NCBI RefSeq assembly: GCF_012720115.1
Contig: NZ_VNWN01000002.1
Span: 682,001 to 746,000 of the forward strand
Reading direction: 5' to 3'
Source of the DNA: Sneathiella chinensis
GTDB taxonomy: Bacteria > Pseudomonadota > Alphaproteobacteria > Sneathiellales > Sneathiellaceae
Length of the DNA: 64,000 bases
The position numbers and the translations under genes were made by a program. Under the pieces are notes generated by a model. It had not been told where the DNA came from. It did no database searches and saw only the letters and a list, made by a program, of their open reading frames with translations. This document shows positions 29,355 through 38,040 of the stretch, in pieces (positions within the stretch are counted from its first letter, which is position 1; every line of letters starts with the position of its first letter).

Positions 29355-29730
29355 TGGATTGGCCGGATTTGAGCGCGCCGACCTTTTTCAAGGCAAACAG
29401 CAGGTCCTTCTTCAAATCCGCAAAATCCCTGTCCGGCGTCTTCTGGCGTCCGATAAGAACATAATCCCAGCCGCTTTCGGCATGTGCGGGAAGAATCTCG
29501 TCGGCGATGGCCCTCAGGCGCCTTTTTATTCTGTTGCGGACGACGGCATTGCCCGTTTTCTTGGTTGCCGTAAAGCCCACACGCATCCCCAAACACGAAC
29601 GGCCCGCATCCACGTGCGACGGATCGCGCGCGGCTTGCAGGACCATTCCGGGGGTCGCCCATTTGCGACGAACGGCAGCAACGCGGAGGAAATCCGCGCG
29701 GCGTTTCAGTCGTTCGACGCCCATTGGCAT
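29347..29730 (-). CDS. rnpA: ribonuclease P protein component
   Basis: Protein subunit of RNase P, for 5' maturation of tRNAs. 127 residues with the RNR signature TGNAVVRNRIKRRLRA and the N-terminal RLKRRADFLRV. It lies 11 bp behind rpmH and overlaps yidD by 8 bp. Confidence 0.94.
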   Translation of the reverse strand: MPMGVERLKRRADFLRVAAVRRKWATPGMVLQAARDPSHVDAGRSCLGMRVGFTATKKTGNAVVRNRIKRRLRAIADEILPAHAESGWDYVLIGRQKTPDRDFADLKKDLLFALKKVGALKSGQSNE

Positions 29731-29741
29731 AACATCAAAAG

Positions 29742-29876
29742 TTACGCAGAAAGGCTCTTACGGCCTTTGGTGCGACGATTGGACAGAACACGGCGACCAC
29801 CGACAGTGGCGCGGCGTGCACGAAAACCATGGCGACGTGCACGAACGAGTTTGCTCGGTTGATATGTACGTTTCAA
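29742..29876 (-). CDS. rpmH: 50S ribosomal protein L34, TTG start
   Basis: A 44-residue L34. The frame reads (M)[20 protein letters not shown] and ends GRKSLSA-TAA, exactly the family length. The initiation codon must be TTG at 29876-29874: no in-frame ATG exists before the conserved KRTYQPS. GGAGA lies seven bases upstream. First gene of rpmH-rnpA-yidD-yidC-engB-argB. Confidence 0.95.
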   Translation of the reverse strand: MKRTYQPSKLVRARRHGFRARRATVGGRRVLSNRRTKGRKSLSA

Positions 29877-29933
29877 GAGACTTCTCCGTCAGTCATCCGC
29901 ACGAAAACGCGCAGAGAGAAAATTAAGCCCCGC

Positions 29934-29962
29934 TGTATAAGGTCTCAAGGGAGTGAAGTCAA
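29934..29962 (-). promoter_or_regulatory. sigma-70 promoter of the rpmH operon
   Basis: On the minus strand: TTGACT (29962-29957), exactly 17 bp, then TATACA (29939-29934). The -10 ends 57 bases before the TTG of rpmH. This is the best-matched promoter in the window. Of the 452-bp stretch 29877-30328, this and the hairpin at 30229-30249 are the only elements I can name. Confidence 0.75.
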
Positions 29963-30228
29963 TGCAGGAGATGCGGATAAAGTCTCGCAGGCCGATATCC
30001 TGCCCGAATTTCCCTTTCAACTTGTCTCACGAATAGGTGAAGGGTGCTTTTGAAATTCCCAAAGCAGGATAAGTTCAGGGAAAGGAATGGTGCGGCGAAA
30101 AAGGGGCGTGTCCCCCGCTAAAGCGTTGTTCTGTGGGTTATTTCGGTGGAATATGATGGGCCAAGGGATTAAAAAGAGGGAAAGGGGCGCGGATCGATTC
30201 GCACGGGGGATGTGTCCGGCCGGATTGC

Positions 30229-30249
30229 AAACCGGTCTCCGTCCGGTTT
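30229..30249 (+). other. hairpin in the leader of the TVP38 gene
   Basis: AAACCGG (30229-30235) and CCGGTTT (30243-30249) pair perfectly around a 7-nt loop. Flanking GTCC and GGAC can extend it as an outer helix. It lies 80 bases before the start codon and is not followed by a T-run. Confidence 0.4.
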
Positions 30250-30328
30250 GGACATGCCGGCGAAGGCGGGAAGAGGAAAGCCTGACCGTGACGAATCGCA
30301 AATGGAGGGCCTTTCCCGGGGCAGAGCA

Positions 30329-31102
30329 ATGAGTGGAAACAGTGTGTTTGTAAAAAGAATCATCCCGCTTGTGGTCCTGCTGGCCCTGTTCGCCGGGTTT
30401 TTCTGGTTCGACCTTGACCGGTATCTCACCTTTCAGGCCCTCAGTGACCATCGGGATTCCTTGCTGGCCTTTGTGGCAGATCACTACCTGACGGCGCTGG
30501 CGCTTTACTTTGTCCTTTATGCGGTCAGTGTCGCGGCCTCGATCCCTGGCGGGGTGCTGATGACGGTCACGGGCGGGTTCCTGTTTGGCTGGTGGATCGC
30601 GGGGCTGGTCACCGTGGTGTCCGCCACCTTGGGGGCGACCCTTGTGTTCCTTGTGGCCGAAACCGCACTGGGGGAGCCGCTGCGCCGGAAGGCCGGGCCG
30701 TGGCTTCGCCCGCTGGAGGTCGGGTTTCAAAAGAATGCCCTCAACTATCTTCTGTTCCTGCGGTTGGTGCCGGCCTTTCCTTTCTGGCTGGTCAATATCG
30801 CGCCTGCCTTTTTGGGTGTGCCGCTACGGACCTATGTGGTTGGCACCTTTGTAGGGATCATTCCGGGCACCTTTGTCTTCGCCTTTTTGGGCACGGGGCT
30901 GGACAGTGTCATTCTGGAACAACAGCAGCGATACGCCGATTGCCTTACCAGTGGGGCGACCGATTGTACCCGCGCCTTTCAGATTTCCTCGCTTCTGACA
31001 CCAGAGGTGATCGTGGCCTTTGTTGCGCTTGGTTTGATCGCGCTGTTGCCGGTTATTCTTGATAAAATCCGTCGGGCAAAGCCTGACGGGACGTTGCGGT
31101 GA
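30329..31102 (+). CDS. TVP38/TMEM64 (DedA-like) membrane protein
   Basis: A 257-residue inner membrane protein of the SNARE-associated/VTT family: about six hydrophobic segments, with the core SIPGGVLMTVTGGFLFGWW and the second half FLRLVPAFPFWLVNIAPAFL, then GIIPGTFVFAFLGTG. Family members are thought to move or scramble lipids or undecaprenyl phosphate. It lies 16 bp before a flavin disulfide reductase; in several bacteria the two are fused into one protein. ATG 30329 is taken; 30302 is possible. Confidence 0.85.
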   Translation: MSGNSVFVKRIIPLVVLLALFAGFFWFDLDRYLTFQALSDHRDSLLAFVADHYLTALALYFVLYAVSVAASIPGGVLMTVTGGFLFGWWIAGLVTVVSATLGATLVFLVAETALGEPLRRKAGPWLRPLEVGFQKNALNYLLFLRLVPAFPFWLVNIAPAFLGVPLRTYVVGTFVGIIPGTFVFAFLGTGLDSVILEQQQRYADCLTSGATDCTRAFQISSLLTPEVIVAFVALGLIALLPVILDKIRRAKPDGTLR

Positions 31103-31118
31103 ACAGGAGATCGCGCCA

Positions 31119-32549
31119 ATGGGAACGTTGATTACAGGAGATATCTGTATCCTTGGCGGGGGATCCGGTGGGTTGAGTGTGGCCGCCGGGGCCAGCCAGA
31201 TGGGCGCGAAAACCATCCTGATCGAAGGCGGAAAGATGGGCGGCGATTGCCTGAATTATGGCTGTGTCCCGTCAAAGTCGCTGATTGCCGCCGCTAAAAA
31301 GGCGCATGGATATCATGATGCCGCCGACTTTGGTATTTCCGCAGCCGCGCCCGAGGTGGATTATGGCCGGGTGATGGATCATGTCGAGGACGTGATCGCG
31401 GGGATTGCCCCCCATGATTCTGTTGAACGATTCGAGGGGCTGGGGGTCACGGTCCTGAAAGGATACGGGCGGTTCGTGGGGCGCGGGGAAGTGCAGGTTG
31501 GTGAAACGACGGTGCGGGCCCGCCGGTTTGTCATTGCCACGGGCTCCCGCCCTGCCATTCCGCCCGTGCCGGGGCTGGAGGAAACCCCCTACCTGACCAA
31601 CGAGACCCTGTTTTCCAATCGGATCCGCCCGGACCACCTGATTGTGATCGGGGGCGGTCCGATCGGGATGGAACTGGCGGCGGCCCATGTGCGATTGGGC
31701 TGCAAGGTTACCGTTCTGGAGGCATTTACCGCCCTTTCACGGGAAGACCCAGAACTGCGGCAGGTGGTTCTGGATTGCCTGCGAGAGGAAGGCGCCGACA
31801 TCCGGGAGGGAGCCGAGATTGTCCGCGTGGCCCCAAAAGGAGGCAATCAGATCGAGGTGGTCCTGAACGGCCCGGCGGGAGAGGAAACCCTTGCAGGGTC
31901 GCATTTGCTGGTGGCGACCGGCAGGACCACAAATATCGAAGACCTTGATTTGCAGGCCGCCGGGGTTGAGACAACGCGGACCGGGGTGGTCGTGGATGCC
32001 CGCCTTCGGACAACCAATCGGAAAATCTTTGCCATTGGCGATGTGGCGGGGCCTTACCAGTTTACCCATGCCGCTTCCTATCATGCCGGAATTGTCCTTC
32101 GGAATGCCCTGTTCCGGTTGCCAGCGAAAGTGGATTACGCGGCCTTTCCAAGGGTGACCTTTACAGACCCCGAAATCGCCAGTGTGGGCATGGATGAGGA
32201 TGCCGCACGAAAGGCGTTTGGCGCCGATATTACGGTTTTACGCTTTCCCTATGCGGAGAATGACCGGGCCCGGGCCGACCGCAAAACCACCGGGCTTGTC
32301 AAGGTGATCACCAGCCGGAAAGGCCGGATACTGGGGGCGGGGATTGTTGGCTATCAGGCCGGCGAGTTGATACAGCTTTGGGGGCTGGCAATCTCGAAGG
32401 GGTTGAAGATTGGCGCGGTTGCCAGCCTGATTGCGCCCTATCCCACTTATGGGGAAATCAATAAACGGGCGGCTGGCGCGTTTTATACGCCGAAGCTGTT
32501 CAGTAAGGGAACGGCCCGTCTTGTCCGCTTCCTCGGGTTGTTCGGCTGA
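31119..32549 (+). CDS. FAD-dependent dithiol/pyridine-nucleotide disulfide oxidoreductase (MerA/Lpd-like)
   Basis: A 476-residue flavoprotein disulfide reductase. FAD site ILGGGSGGLSVAAGA near residue 11, redox pair in GGDCLNYGCVPSKSL (CxxxxC) near 41-55, NAD(P) site VIGGGPIGMELAAAH near 180, and second FAD motif IFAIGDVAGPYQFTHAA near 308. It looks like mercuric reductase but has no N-terminal HMA domain and no C-terminal vicinal cysteines, so it should not detoxify mercury. It also lacks the C-terminal His-Pro (here APYPTYGE) of lipoamide dehydrogenase. Electron acceptor unknown. Paired with the TVP38 protein. Confidence 0.85.
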   Translation: MGTLITGDICILGGGSGGLSVAAGASQMGAKTILIEGGKMGGDCLNYGCVPSKSLIAAAKKAHGYHDAADFGISAAAPEVDYGRVMDHVEDVIAGIAPHDSVERFEGLGVTVLKGYGRFVGRGEVQVGETTVRARRFVIATGSRPAIPPVPGLEETPYLTNETLFSNRIRPDHLIVIGGGPIGMELAAAHVRLGCKVTVLEAFTALSREDPELRQVVLDCLREEGADIREGAEIVRVAPKGGNQIEVVLNGPAGEETLAGSHLLVATGRTTNIEDLDLQAAGVETTRTGVVVDARLRTTNRKIFAIGDVAGPYQFTHAASYHAGIVLRNALFRLPAKVDYAAFPRVTFTDPEIASVGMDEDAARKAFGADITVLRFPYAENDRARADRKTTGLVKVITSRKGRILGAGIVGYQAGELIQLWGLAISKGLKIGAVASLIAPYPTYGEINKRAAGAFYTPKLFSKGTARLVRFLGLFG

Positions 32550-32614
32550 TCGGCATCGGTCAGACACCGTGAAGGGTGTGTTTCTGTGCGTTTTTTGCGT
32601 ATATAGTGGGAAAA

Positions 32615-34012
32615 ATGGGGATTTTACGGAACATCAAGTCAGCCTTGAGCAGCCTGTCCGCACGGTTGCTGGTCCTGACCATCATCTTTGTGATGCTGGC
32701 CGAGGTGCTGATTTTCGTGCCGTCCGTCGCGTTTTTCCGCCTGAACTACCTGACCAAGAAAACCGAGTTTGCCCATCTGGCGGCGCTGTCCCTGCTGGCA
32801 TCTCCGGACAATATGGTATCCGAGGAACTGCGCGAGGAGTTGCTGTTTCGCGTCGGGGCGCGGTCTGTGGCGCTCAGAAGTCCCAATACCAAGATGCTGA
32901 TGCTGAGAGAGGATATGCCGGCATCGGTGGATGCCAGTTTTGACTTGTCCGAACAAAGCCCCCTGATTCTGATCGAACATGCGCTGGAGGCGCTGGTGGT
33001 GCGGGAAGAGAGAATTGTCAGGATCATTGCACCCATCCGGGATGCGCCGCTGTCATCCATTGAGGTGGTGATCGACGAGGCGCCGCTGGTGAAGGCCATG
33101 CTTGAATATGCCGGGAATATTTTCTGGTTGTCGCTGGTGATCTCGGTTCTGACGGCCGTTCTGGTGTTCCTGTCCCTGCAGTGGCTGATGGTGCGGCCCA
33201 TGCGGCGGCTGAGTGAAAGCATGATCGCCTTTCGCCGATCGCCCGAGGATATCACCGCCAGCATCACCCCGTCGGGGCGCCACGATGAAATCGGAACGGC
33301 AGAGCGGGAACTGGAGATCATGCAGTCCCGCCTGCGTTTTGCCTTGAAACAGAAAGAACATCTGGCCGCGCTTGGGATGGCGGTGTCCAAGATCAGCCAT
33401 GATTTGCGGAATATCCTGTCCACATCCCATATCGTCAGTGACGGTCTGGCCGAGGTGGATGATCCCCATGTGCAAAAGGTTGTGCCCAGATTGGTAGCCA
33501 GTATCGATCGGGCCATTCAACTTTGTACCGAGACATTGAAATTCGGCAAGGCGGATGAGCGGGTGCCGCAGCGATCCCGTTTTCCCCTGCTGCCCTTGAT
33601 GCAGGAAGTGGAATTGACCATTTCTGCGCCAAAAAGTGCGAACCTGCTTTGGAAAATGGAGTTTGACCCCGATTTCAGCCTGTATGCGGATCGGGAGCAG
33701 TTCTTTCGGATCATGGTCAACCTGTGCCGGAATGCCGCGGAATCACTGACTGGCCCCGGCGAGATCACCATCTCGGCCAGGCGGGAAGGGGCGCAAACGG
33801 TTCTGTATGTCCGGGATACCGGGCCGGGGATACCTGCGCGGGCCATGGATCACCTGTTTGAACCGTTCACGGGATCGGTCAAGGCGGGCGGAACAGGGCT
33901 GGGGCTGTCCATCGCCCGGGAGTTGGTCACCGCCCACGGAGGGACCATCGCGGTCGACAGCACGTCGGAGGCCGGAACGGTGTTTCGCCTTTGCCTGCCC
34001 GACTGGAAATAG
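32615..34012 (+). CDS. membrane sensor histidine kinase, orphan
   Basis: 465 residues: TM1 about 18-42, a periplasmic sensor of about 125 residues, TM2 about 170-197, HAMP about 198-250, H-box SKISHDLRNILSTSHI with H272, then an HATPase domain with N-box MVNLCRNAAESL, G1 VRDTGPGIP and G2 GGTGLGLSIAREL. All kinase motifs are intact. There is no response regulator gene beside it, so its partner must be elsewhere. The start at 32615 (MGILRNIK) is preferred over 32576. Confidence 0.9.
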   Translation: MGILRNIKSALSSLSARLLVLTIIFVMLAEVLIFVPSVAFFRLNYLTKKTEFAHLAALSLLASPDNMVSEELREELLFRVGARSVALRSPNTKMLMLREDMPASVDASFDLSEQSPLILIEHALEALVVREERIVRIIAPIRDAPLSSIEVVIDEAPLVKAMLEYAGNIFWLSLVISVLTAVLVFLSLQWLMVRPMRRLSESMIAFRRSPEDITASITPSGRHDEIGTAERELEIMQSRLRFALKQKEHLAALGMAVSKISHDLRNILSTSHIVSDGLAEVDDPHVQKVVPRLVASIDRAIQLCTETLKFGKADERVPQRSRFPLLPLMQEVELTISAPKSANLLWKMEFDPDFSLYADREQFFRIMVNLCRNAAESLTGPGEITISARREGAQTVLYVRDTGPGIPARAMDHLFEPFTGSVKAGGTGLGLSIARELVTAHGGTIAVDSTSEAGTVFRLCLPDWK

Positions 34013-34141
34013 CCGCAGGGCGGATGGGGCTTGTTCGGGATGTTCGGGGTTAACGGTTTCGAAATATACCGTCTTTAAGATGGTCGCCAAGCGGGTGTGC
34101 CAAGACACCCTGATTGTTGCCTATAGCGTTGGGAAAAAAGG

Positions 34142-34537
34142 ATGATCCGACTTCTGTCAAGCCTGCTGCTGTTCACCATTCTCGGGGTGACGTCCGGCTG
34201 TACAACGGCAGCTGTCGCGGTGATCGACGAGAAAGTTTCCCAGGTGATGGAGGAGGACTGCTCCACCGTCAACGTCATGCTGGGGGAAAGCTATTGCCGT
34301 CCCCGCCTCAAGGAACTGGTGCAGGAGCAGGTCTATTGCTATCGCACCCTTGGGGGTGTTGATTGCTATGCGCGGGAAAACCCGTATCAGACCAATGCCT
34401 CACCACGGGTTCGTCCGCAAGAGGCCTTGGGCACGACCGGTGCGCGGGTTGTGGACATGAGTGAGGTTGCCGTTGACCCTGCCCGCGAAACCGACGGGTA
34501 TGTGGAGGCCAGCTACGGCAAGGCCGAGGCCGACTAG
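34142..34537 (+). CDS. small lipoprotein of unknown function
   Basis: 131 residues with a clear type II signal peptide: lipobox VTSGC, lipidated Cys20. The mature part is about 110 residues with five further cysteines (in EDCSTV, SYCRP, VYCYR and VDCYAR among others), suggesting disulfides in the periplasm. The C-terminal third is low complexity. No known domain recognised. It follows the kinase by 129 bp and may be unrelated. Confidence 0.72.
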   Translation: MIRLLSSLLLFTILGVTSGCTTAAVAVIDEKVSQVMEEDCSTVNVMLGESYCRPRLKELVQEQVYCYRTLGGVDCYARENPYQTNASPRVRPQEALGTTGARVVDMSEVAVDPARETDGYVEASYGKAEAD

Positions 34538-34663
34538 TCAAAGCGTCGCTACCAGCGGATCAGCACAGCGTTTTCCCCTCTCGGTACAGGGCGGACCAGA
34601 ATACGGTTCAGGCCCGGCCCATAACCTGCTATTAAGGAAGGGTCTTGAAAGGGAGGGTCGTTC

Positions 34664-35437
34664 ATGAACTGGAATCCGGACCATTATCACCTTTACACGG
34701 ACCACAGGCTGCGCCCGGCGCTGGACCTGCTGGGGCAAGTGGCATTGGCTTCCCCCATGGTTATCTATGATTTGGGATGCGGAACCGGCCATGTGACATC
34801 CCTGCTGTCCAAACGCTGGAACACAGCCATTGTGACGGGCATCGACACATCGGAAGAGATGCTGGACCGGGCCCGGCAGGATCATCCCTCCATCGAATGG
34901 AAGAACGAGGATATCCGGGATTTCAATCCTGCCAGCAAGGCCAATCTTATTTTCAGCAACGCGGCCCTGCATTGGCTGGATGACCACGAAGAACTGTTCC
35001 CCCGCCTGATAAGTCAGCTTCGTCCCGGCGGGGTGTTCGCGGTTCAGATGCCCAACAATTTCACGGCACCGTCCCACAGTCTTTTGTTTGATCTGGCAGG
35101 GACCGACAGGTGGTTTGACAAGCTGGGGCATCTTGTCCGGCCTGCGCCGGTTCACAATATCAACTGGTATTATGATCTTCTGTCCGCCTATGAGGGCAAT
35201 CTGAATATCTGGGAAACCACCTATTTTCAGGTTCTGAAGGGCAAGAACGCGGTTCTGGAATGGACACGGTCAACGGCGCTGCGCCCGTTCCTTGCCGCAC
35301 TGGAGGGAGAGGACATCAAGGCCTTTGAGCAGGAATACGCGGAACGACTGCTGGAGGCCTACCCTTTGAAACGGGATGGATCGACCATTTATCCGTTTTC
35401 CCGCCTGTTCATCGTTCTGGAGCTTGCCGAGGAATAG
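34664..35437 (+). CDS. tam: trans-aconitate 2-methyltransferase
   Basis: A 257-residue SAM-dependent methyltransferase. Start MNWNPDHYHLYTDHRLRPA is typical of Tam; the SAM site is VIYDLGCGTGHVTSLL (33-48), then GIDTSEEMLDRAR and FSNAALHWLDDHEEL. Tam methylates trans-aconitate, an inhibitor of aconitase. It is followed after 12 bp by a SAM hydrolase. Confidence 0.9.
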   Translation: MNWNPDHYHLYTDHRLRPALDLLGQVALASPMVIYDLGCGTGHVTSLLSKRWNTAIVTGIDTSEEMLDRARQDHPSIEWKNEDIRDFNPASKANLIFSNAALHWLDDHEELFPRLISQLRPGGVFAVQMPNNFTAPSHSLLFDLAGTDRWFDKLGHLVRPAPVHNINWYYDLLSAYEGNLNIWETTYFQVLKGKNAVLEWTRSTALRPFLAALEGEDIKAFEQEYAERLLEAYPLKRDGSTIYPFSRLFIVLELAEE

Positions 35438-35449
35438 GGGCGGGCCTGC

Positions 35450-36172
35450 ATGATTCTTCTGTTTACGGATTTTGGGGCCGAAGGGCCCTATCTGGCCCAA
35501 ATGACGGCCCGACTGCGCCGCGCGGGATATACCGGCGAGGTTCTGTCCCTGTTTGCGGATGCCCCGGTATTCTCTCCCAAGGCGAGCGGCTATCTTCTGG
35601 CGGCCTATATGGCGGATTTTGAGCGGGACAGCGTCTTTCTGTCTGTGGTCGATCCGGGGGTGGGCGGCCACCGCAAACCGGTGGTGGTGCGCAGTCAGGG
35701 GCGCTGGTTCGTCGGGCCGGATAACGGCCTCTTTTCACGGGTTGTGGCGATGGATGCGGGGGCGCGGGCGTGGGAAATAGTCTGGCGTCCCGATCAATTA
35801 TCGAACAGTTTTCACGGGCGCGACCTGTTCGCTCCGGTCGCGGCCCGGCTGGCCATGGGCGACGCGGAGGAGTTGCTGGTTGAGATTCCGACGGACAGTT
35901 TGGCCGGGAAAGCCGTTCCGTCGCAATTGGCAGAAGTGATCTATGTGGACAGGTATGGCAATGTCATGACCGGGCTGGATGCGGGGGCCGGGGTGCGCGC
36001 CCTGATCATTGGCGGGACGGTGCTGCCCCTTGAAACAACCTTTTCCAGCGTGCCAGAGGGGGAGCCGCTGGCGTATCTCAACGCCAACGGCCTGATCGAA
36101 ATTGCGGTGAACAAGGGACGGGCCGATGACTTTTTCGGCCTGTCCGTTGGTGACAGCATCGCCTTTGACTAG
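35450..36172 (+). CDS. S-adenosyl-L-methionine hydrolase (SAM hydroxide adenosyltransferase, DUF62)
   Basis: 240 residues with the family start LLFTDFG (the Asp binds the ribose hydroxyls), VVDPGVGGHRKPVVVR, GPDNGLFS, and a C-terminal beta-barrel domain with YVDRYGNVMTGL and YLNANGLIEIAVNKG. These enzymes split SAM (or SAM stereoisomers) into adenosine and methionine. Probably in one transcript with tam. Confidence 0.88.
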   Translation: MILLFTDFGAEGPYLAQMTARLRRAGYTGEVLSLFADAPVFSPKASGYLLAAYMADFERDSVFLSVVDPGVGGHRKPVVVRSQGRWFVGPDNGLFSRVVAMDAGARAWEIVWRPDQLSNSFHGRDLFAPVAARLAMGDAEELLVEIPTDSLAGKAVPSQLAEVIYVDRYGNVMTGLDAGAGVRALIIGGTVLPLETTFSSVPEGEPLAYLNANGLIEIAVNKGRADDFFGLSVGDSIAFD

Positions 36173-36192
36173 GGGCGGTTTGGCGTGCCCGC

Positions 36193-37905
36193 CTAATTCC
36201 CCAGCACGATGCCTTCCCGCCGGGGGTCTGCCCCGCCGCGAAGGCCGTCCCCCGTCACCTCGATGGCGTGAAGGCCGCTATTGAGGGTTCGGGCCGTGAC
36301 CTTGAAGCCCTGTTTCTCAAGGGCGGGTTGCAGGGCCTCAATCGGGGTGCCAGCCTCAAGATCAAGGGTGCCGTTGCGGTTGATATGGTGGGGCAGGTTG
36401 ATGGCCGCCTGTACCGTCAAACCCCAATCCAGGACGCCAATGACGGTCTTTGTGACATAGCCGATGATCCGGCTGCCACCGGGAGAGCCAACCACCAGCC
36501 TGAGGGACCCATCCCCATTGAACGCCATTGTCGGGCTCATGGAACTGCGCGGCCGTTTGCCGGGTTCAATGCGGTTGGCAACAGGCCCGTCCTCCCCGTG
36601 GGGACGGAAGGAAAAATCCGTCAGTTGGTTATTCAGGATGAAGCCGCCCGCCATCAGGCGCGACCCGAACACATTTTCCACCGACGTGGTCATGGAGACC
36701 GCGTTGCCATCCCCGTCAACAATGCTGAAATGACTGGTGGACGGCAGCTCAAGCGCGTTGTCGTCCGATAAGGCCCCGTCGCGACCGGCAGGCTGCCCCG
36801 CCTTATAGGGCAGAGAGGCGGCCGTATCCTCGATCAAAGCGGCTCGGGCGGCCAGATAGCCGCCGTTCAGCAAGCCTTCAGTGGGGACGGGGACAAAATC
36901 ACTGTCCGCCAGATATTTGCCCCGGTCCGCAAAGGCCAGCGCGCTTGCTTTTGAAATCAGGGATACCGCGTCAAGGCTGCCGGGTTTTGCGGCGGACAGG
37001 TCCCATTTTTCAAGGATCTTGAGGATTTGCAGGCTTGTAATCCCGCCGGATGTGGGTGGCCCCATGCCGCAGACAGAAGTGATGCGGTATTCAATGCAGA
37101 CAGGCGGGCGTTCCTTTGCCCGATAGGCGGCAAGGTCGGGCAGGGAGATCAGGCCGGGATTGTCCGGGTCCGATTGGGCCGCGGCCACAATATCGCGGGC
37201 AATGGCGCCAGTATAGAAGGCCTTGGCCCCGTCTTTGGCGATTGCACGGAAGGATGCGGCAAGGGCGGGGTTTTTCAGCATATGCCCGACCGGATGGGGA
37301 CTGCCATCCGCATCATAGAAATAGGCGGCTGCGACGGCCTTTGTGCGAAGATGTTTGTCCGTGTCGAGCAGATAGAAAAGGCGCGGCGATACGGCAAAGC
37401 CCTGTTCGGAAAGGGCGATTGCCGCCTCGAAAAGTTCCGCCCAGGGGCGCTTGCCGTACTTTTGGTGGGCCTGTTCCAGCATGGCGAGAACACCCGGCAC
37501 ACCAACGGCCCGGCCGCCCACAACGGCCTCATAGAATTTATAGGGCGTGCCGTCGTCTTTCAGGAAGTAGCTTTCGTCCACTTGCGCAGGCGCGGTTTCA
37601 CGGCCGTCAAATGTGGTCAGGGTCTTGCTGCCCCCATCGAAATGCAGCATGAAGGCGCCCCCGCCGATCCCGGACGATTGCGGTTCCACAAGTGTCAGGA
37701 CCATCTGGGTGGCAATGGCGGCATCCACGGCGCTTCCCCCGCGGGCCAGAATGTCGTGTCCGGCCTGTGCGGCATGGGGATTGGCCGCCGAAATCATGAA
37801 GCGGTTTTCTGCCTGCGCAGGGGAAAAGACGGTCGCCAGAAGCAGGAAAGGGGCGGTGAATATGGCCAGTCTGACAATTATATCTTTAAATAAGCGCGAA
37901 ATCAT
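36193..37905 (-). CDS. ggt: gamma-glutamyltransferase, periplasmic
   Basis: A 570-residue Ntn-hydrolase proenzyme. Signal peptide about 1-32, ending SPAQA-EN. Large-subunit motif SGGSAVDAAIATQ-like ARGGSAVDAAIATQMVL, and IGGGAFMLHFDG. Autocleavage before the nucleophilic Thr in LPSTSHFSIVDGDG, and the small-subunit motif GSPGGSRIIGYVTKTV. It transfers or hydrolyses gamma-glutamyl groups of glutathione and similar peptides. The ATG at 37905 has GGGGGAGA before it. Divergent from the P1 peptidase. Confidence 0.93.
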   Translation of the reverse strand: MISRLFKDIIVRLAIFTAPFLLLATVFSPAQAENRFMISAANPHAAQAGHDILARGGSAVDAAIATQMVLTLVEPQSSGIGGGAFMLHFDGGSKTLTTFDGRETAPAQVDESYFLKDDGTPYKFYEAVVGGRAVGVPGVLAMLEQAHQKYGKRPWAELFEAAIALSEQGFAVSPRLFYLLDTDKHLRTKAVAAAYFYDADGSPHPVGHMLKNPALAASFRAIAKDGAKAFYTGAIARDIVAAAQSDPDNPGLISLPDLAAYRAKERPPVCIEYRITSVCGMGPPTSGGITSLQILKILEKWDLSAAKPGSLDAVSLISKASALAFADRGKYLADSDFVPVPTEGLLNGGYLAARAALIEDTAASLPYKAGQPAGRDGALSDDNALELPSTSHFSIVDGDGNAVSMTTSVENVFGSRLMAGGFILNNQLTDFSFRPHGEDGPVANRIEPGKRPRSSMSPTMAFNGDGSLRLVVGSPGGSRIIGYVTKTVIGVLDWGLTVQAAINLPHHINRNGTLDLEAGTPIEALQPALEKQGFKVTARTLNSGLHAIEVTGDGLRGGADPRREGIVLGN

Positions 37906-38040
37906 GTTTATCTCCCCCTTCTCTTTTTGATAGAATATTGTTTGTTGCCAAACCAATTAACCGGTCCGCCCTGCGATAAGCGAGGGGCCTGTTTCCGGGT
38001 TCGGCACCCCATTGCAAGAGAAACAACAAAAGTAACAAGA

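Noticed and set aside
29877-30328. Replication origin near rpmH
   Set aside because: rpmH borders oriC in some bacteria, but I see no cluster of DnaA boxes and no dnaA or dnaN gene here.
31119-32549. Mercuric reductase merA
   Set aside because: No HMA domain, no C-terminal cysteine pair, and no mer regulator or transporter gene nearby.
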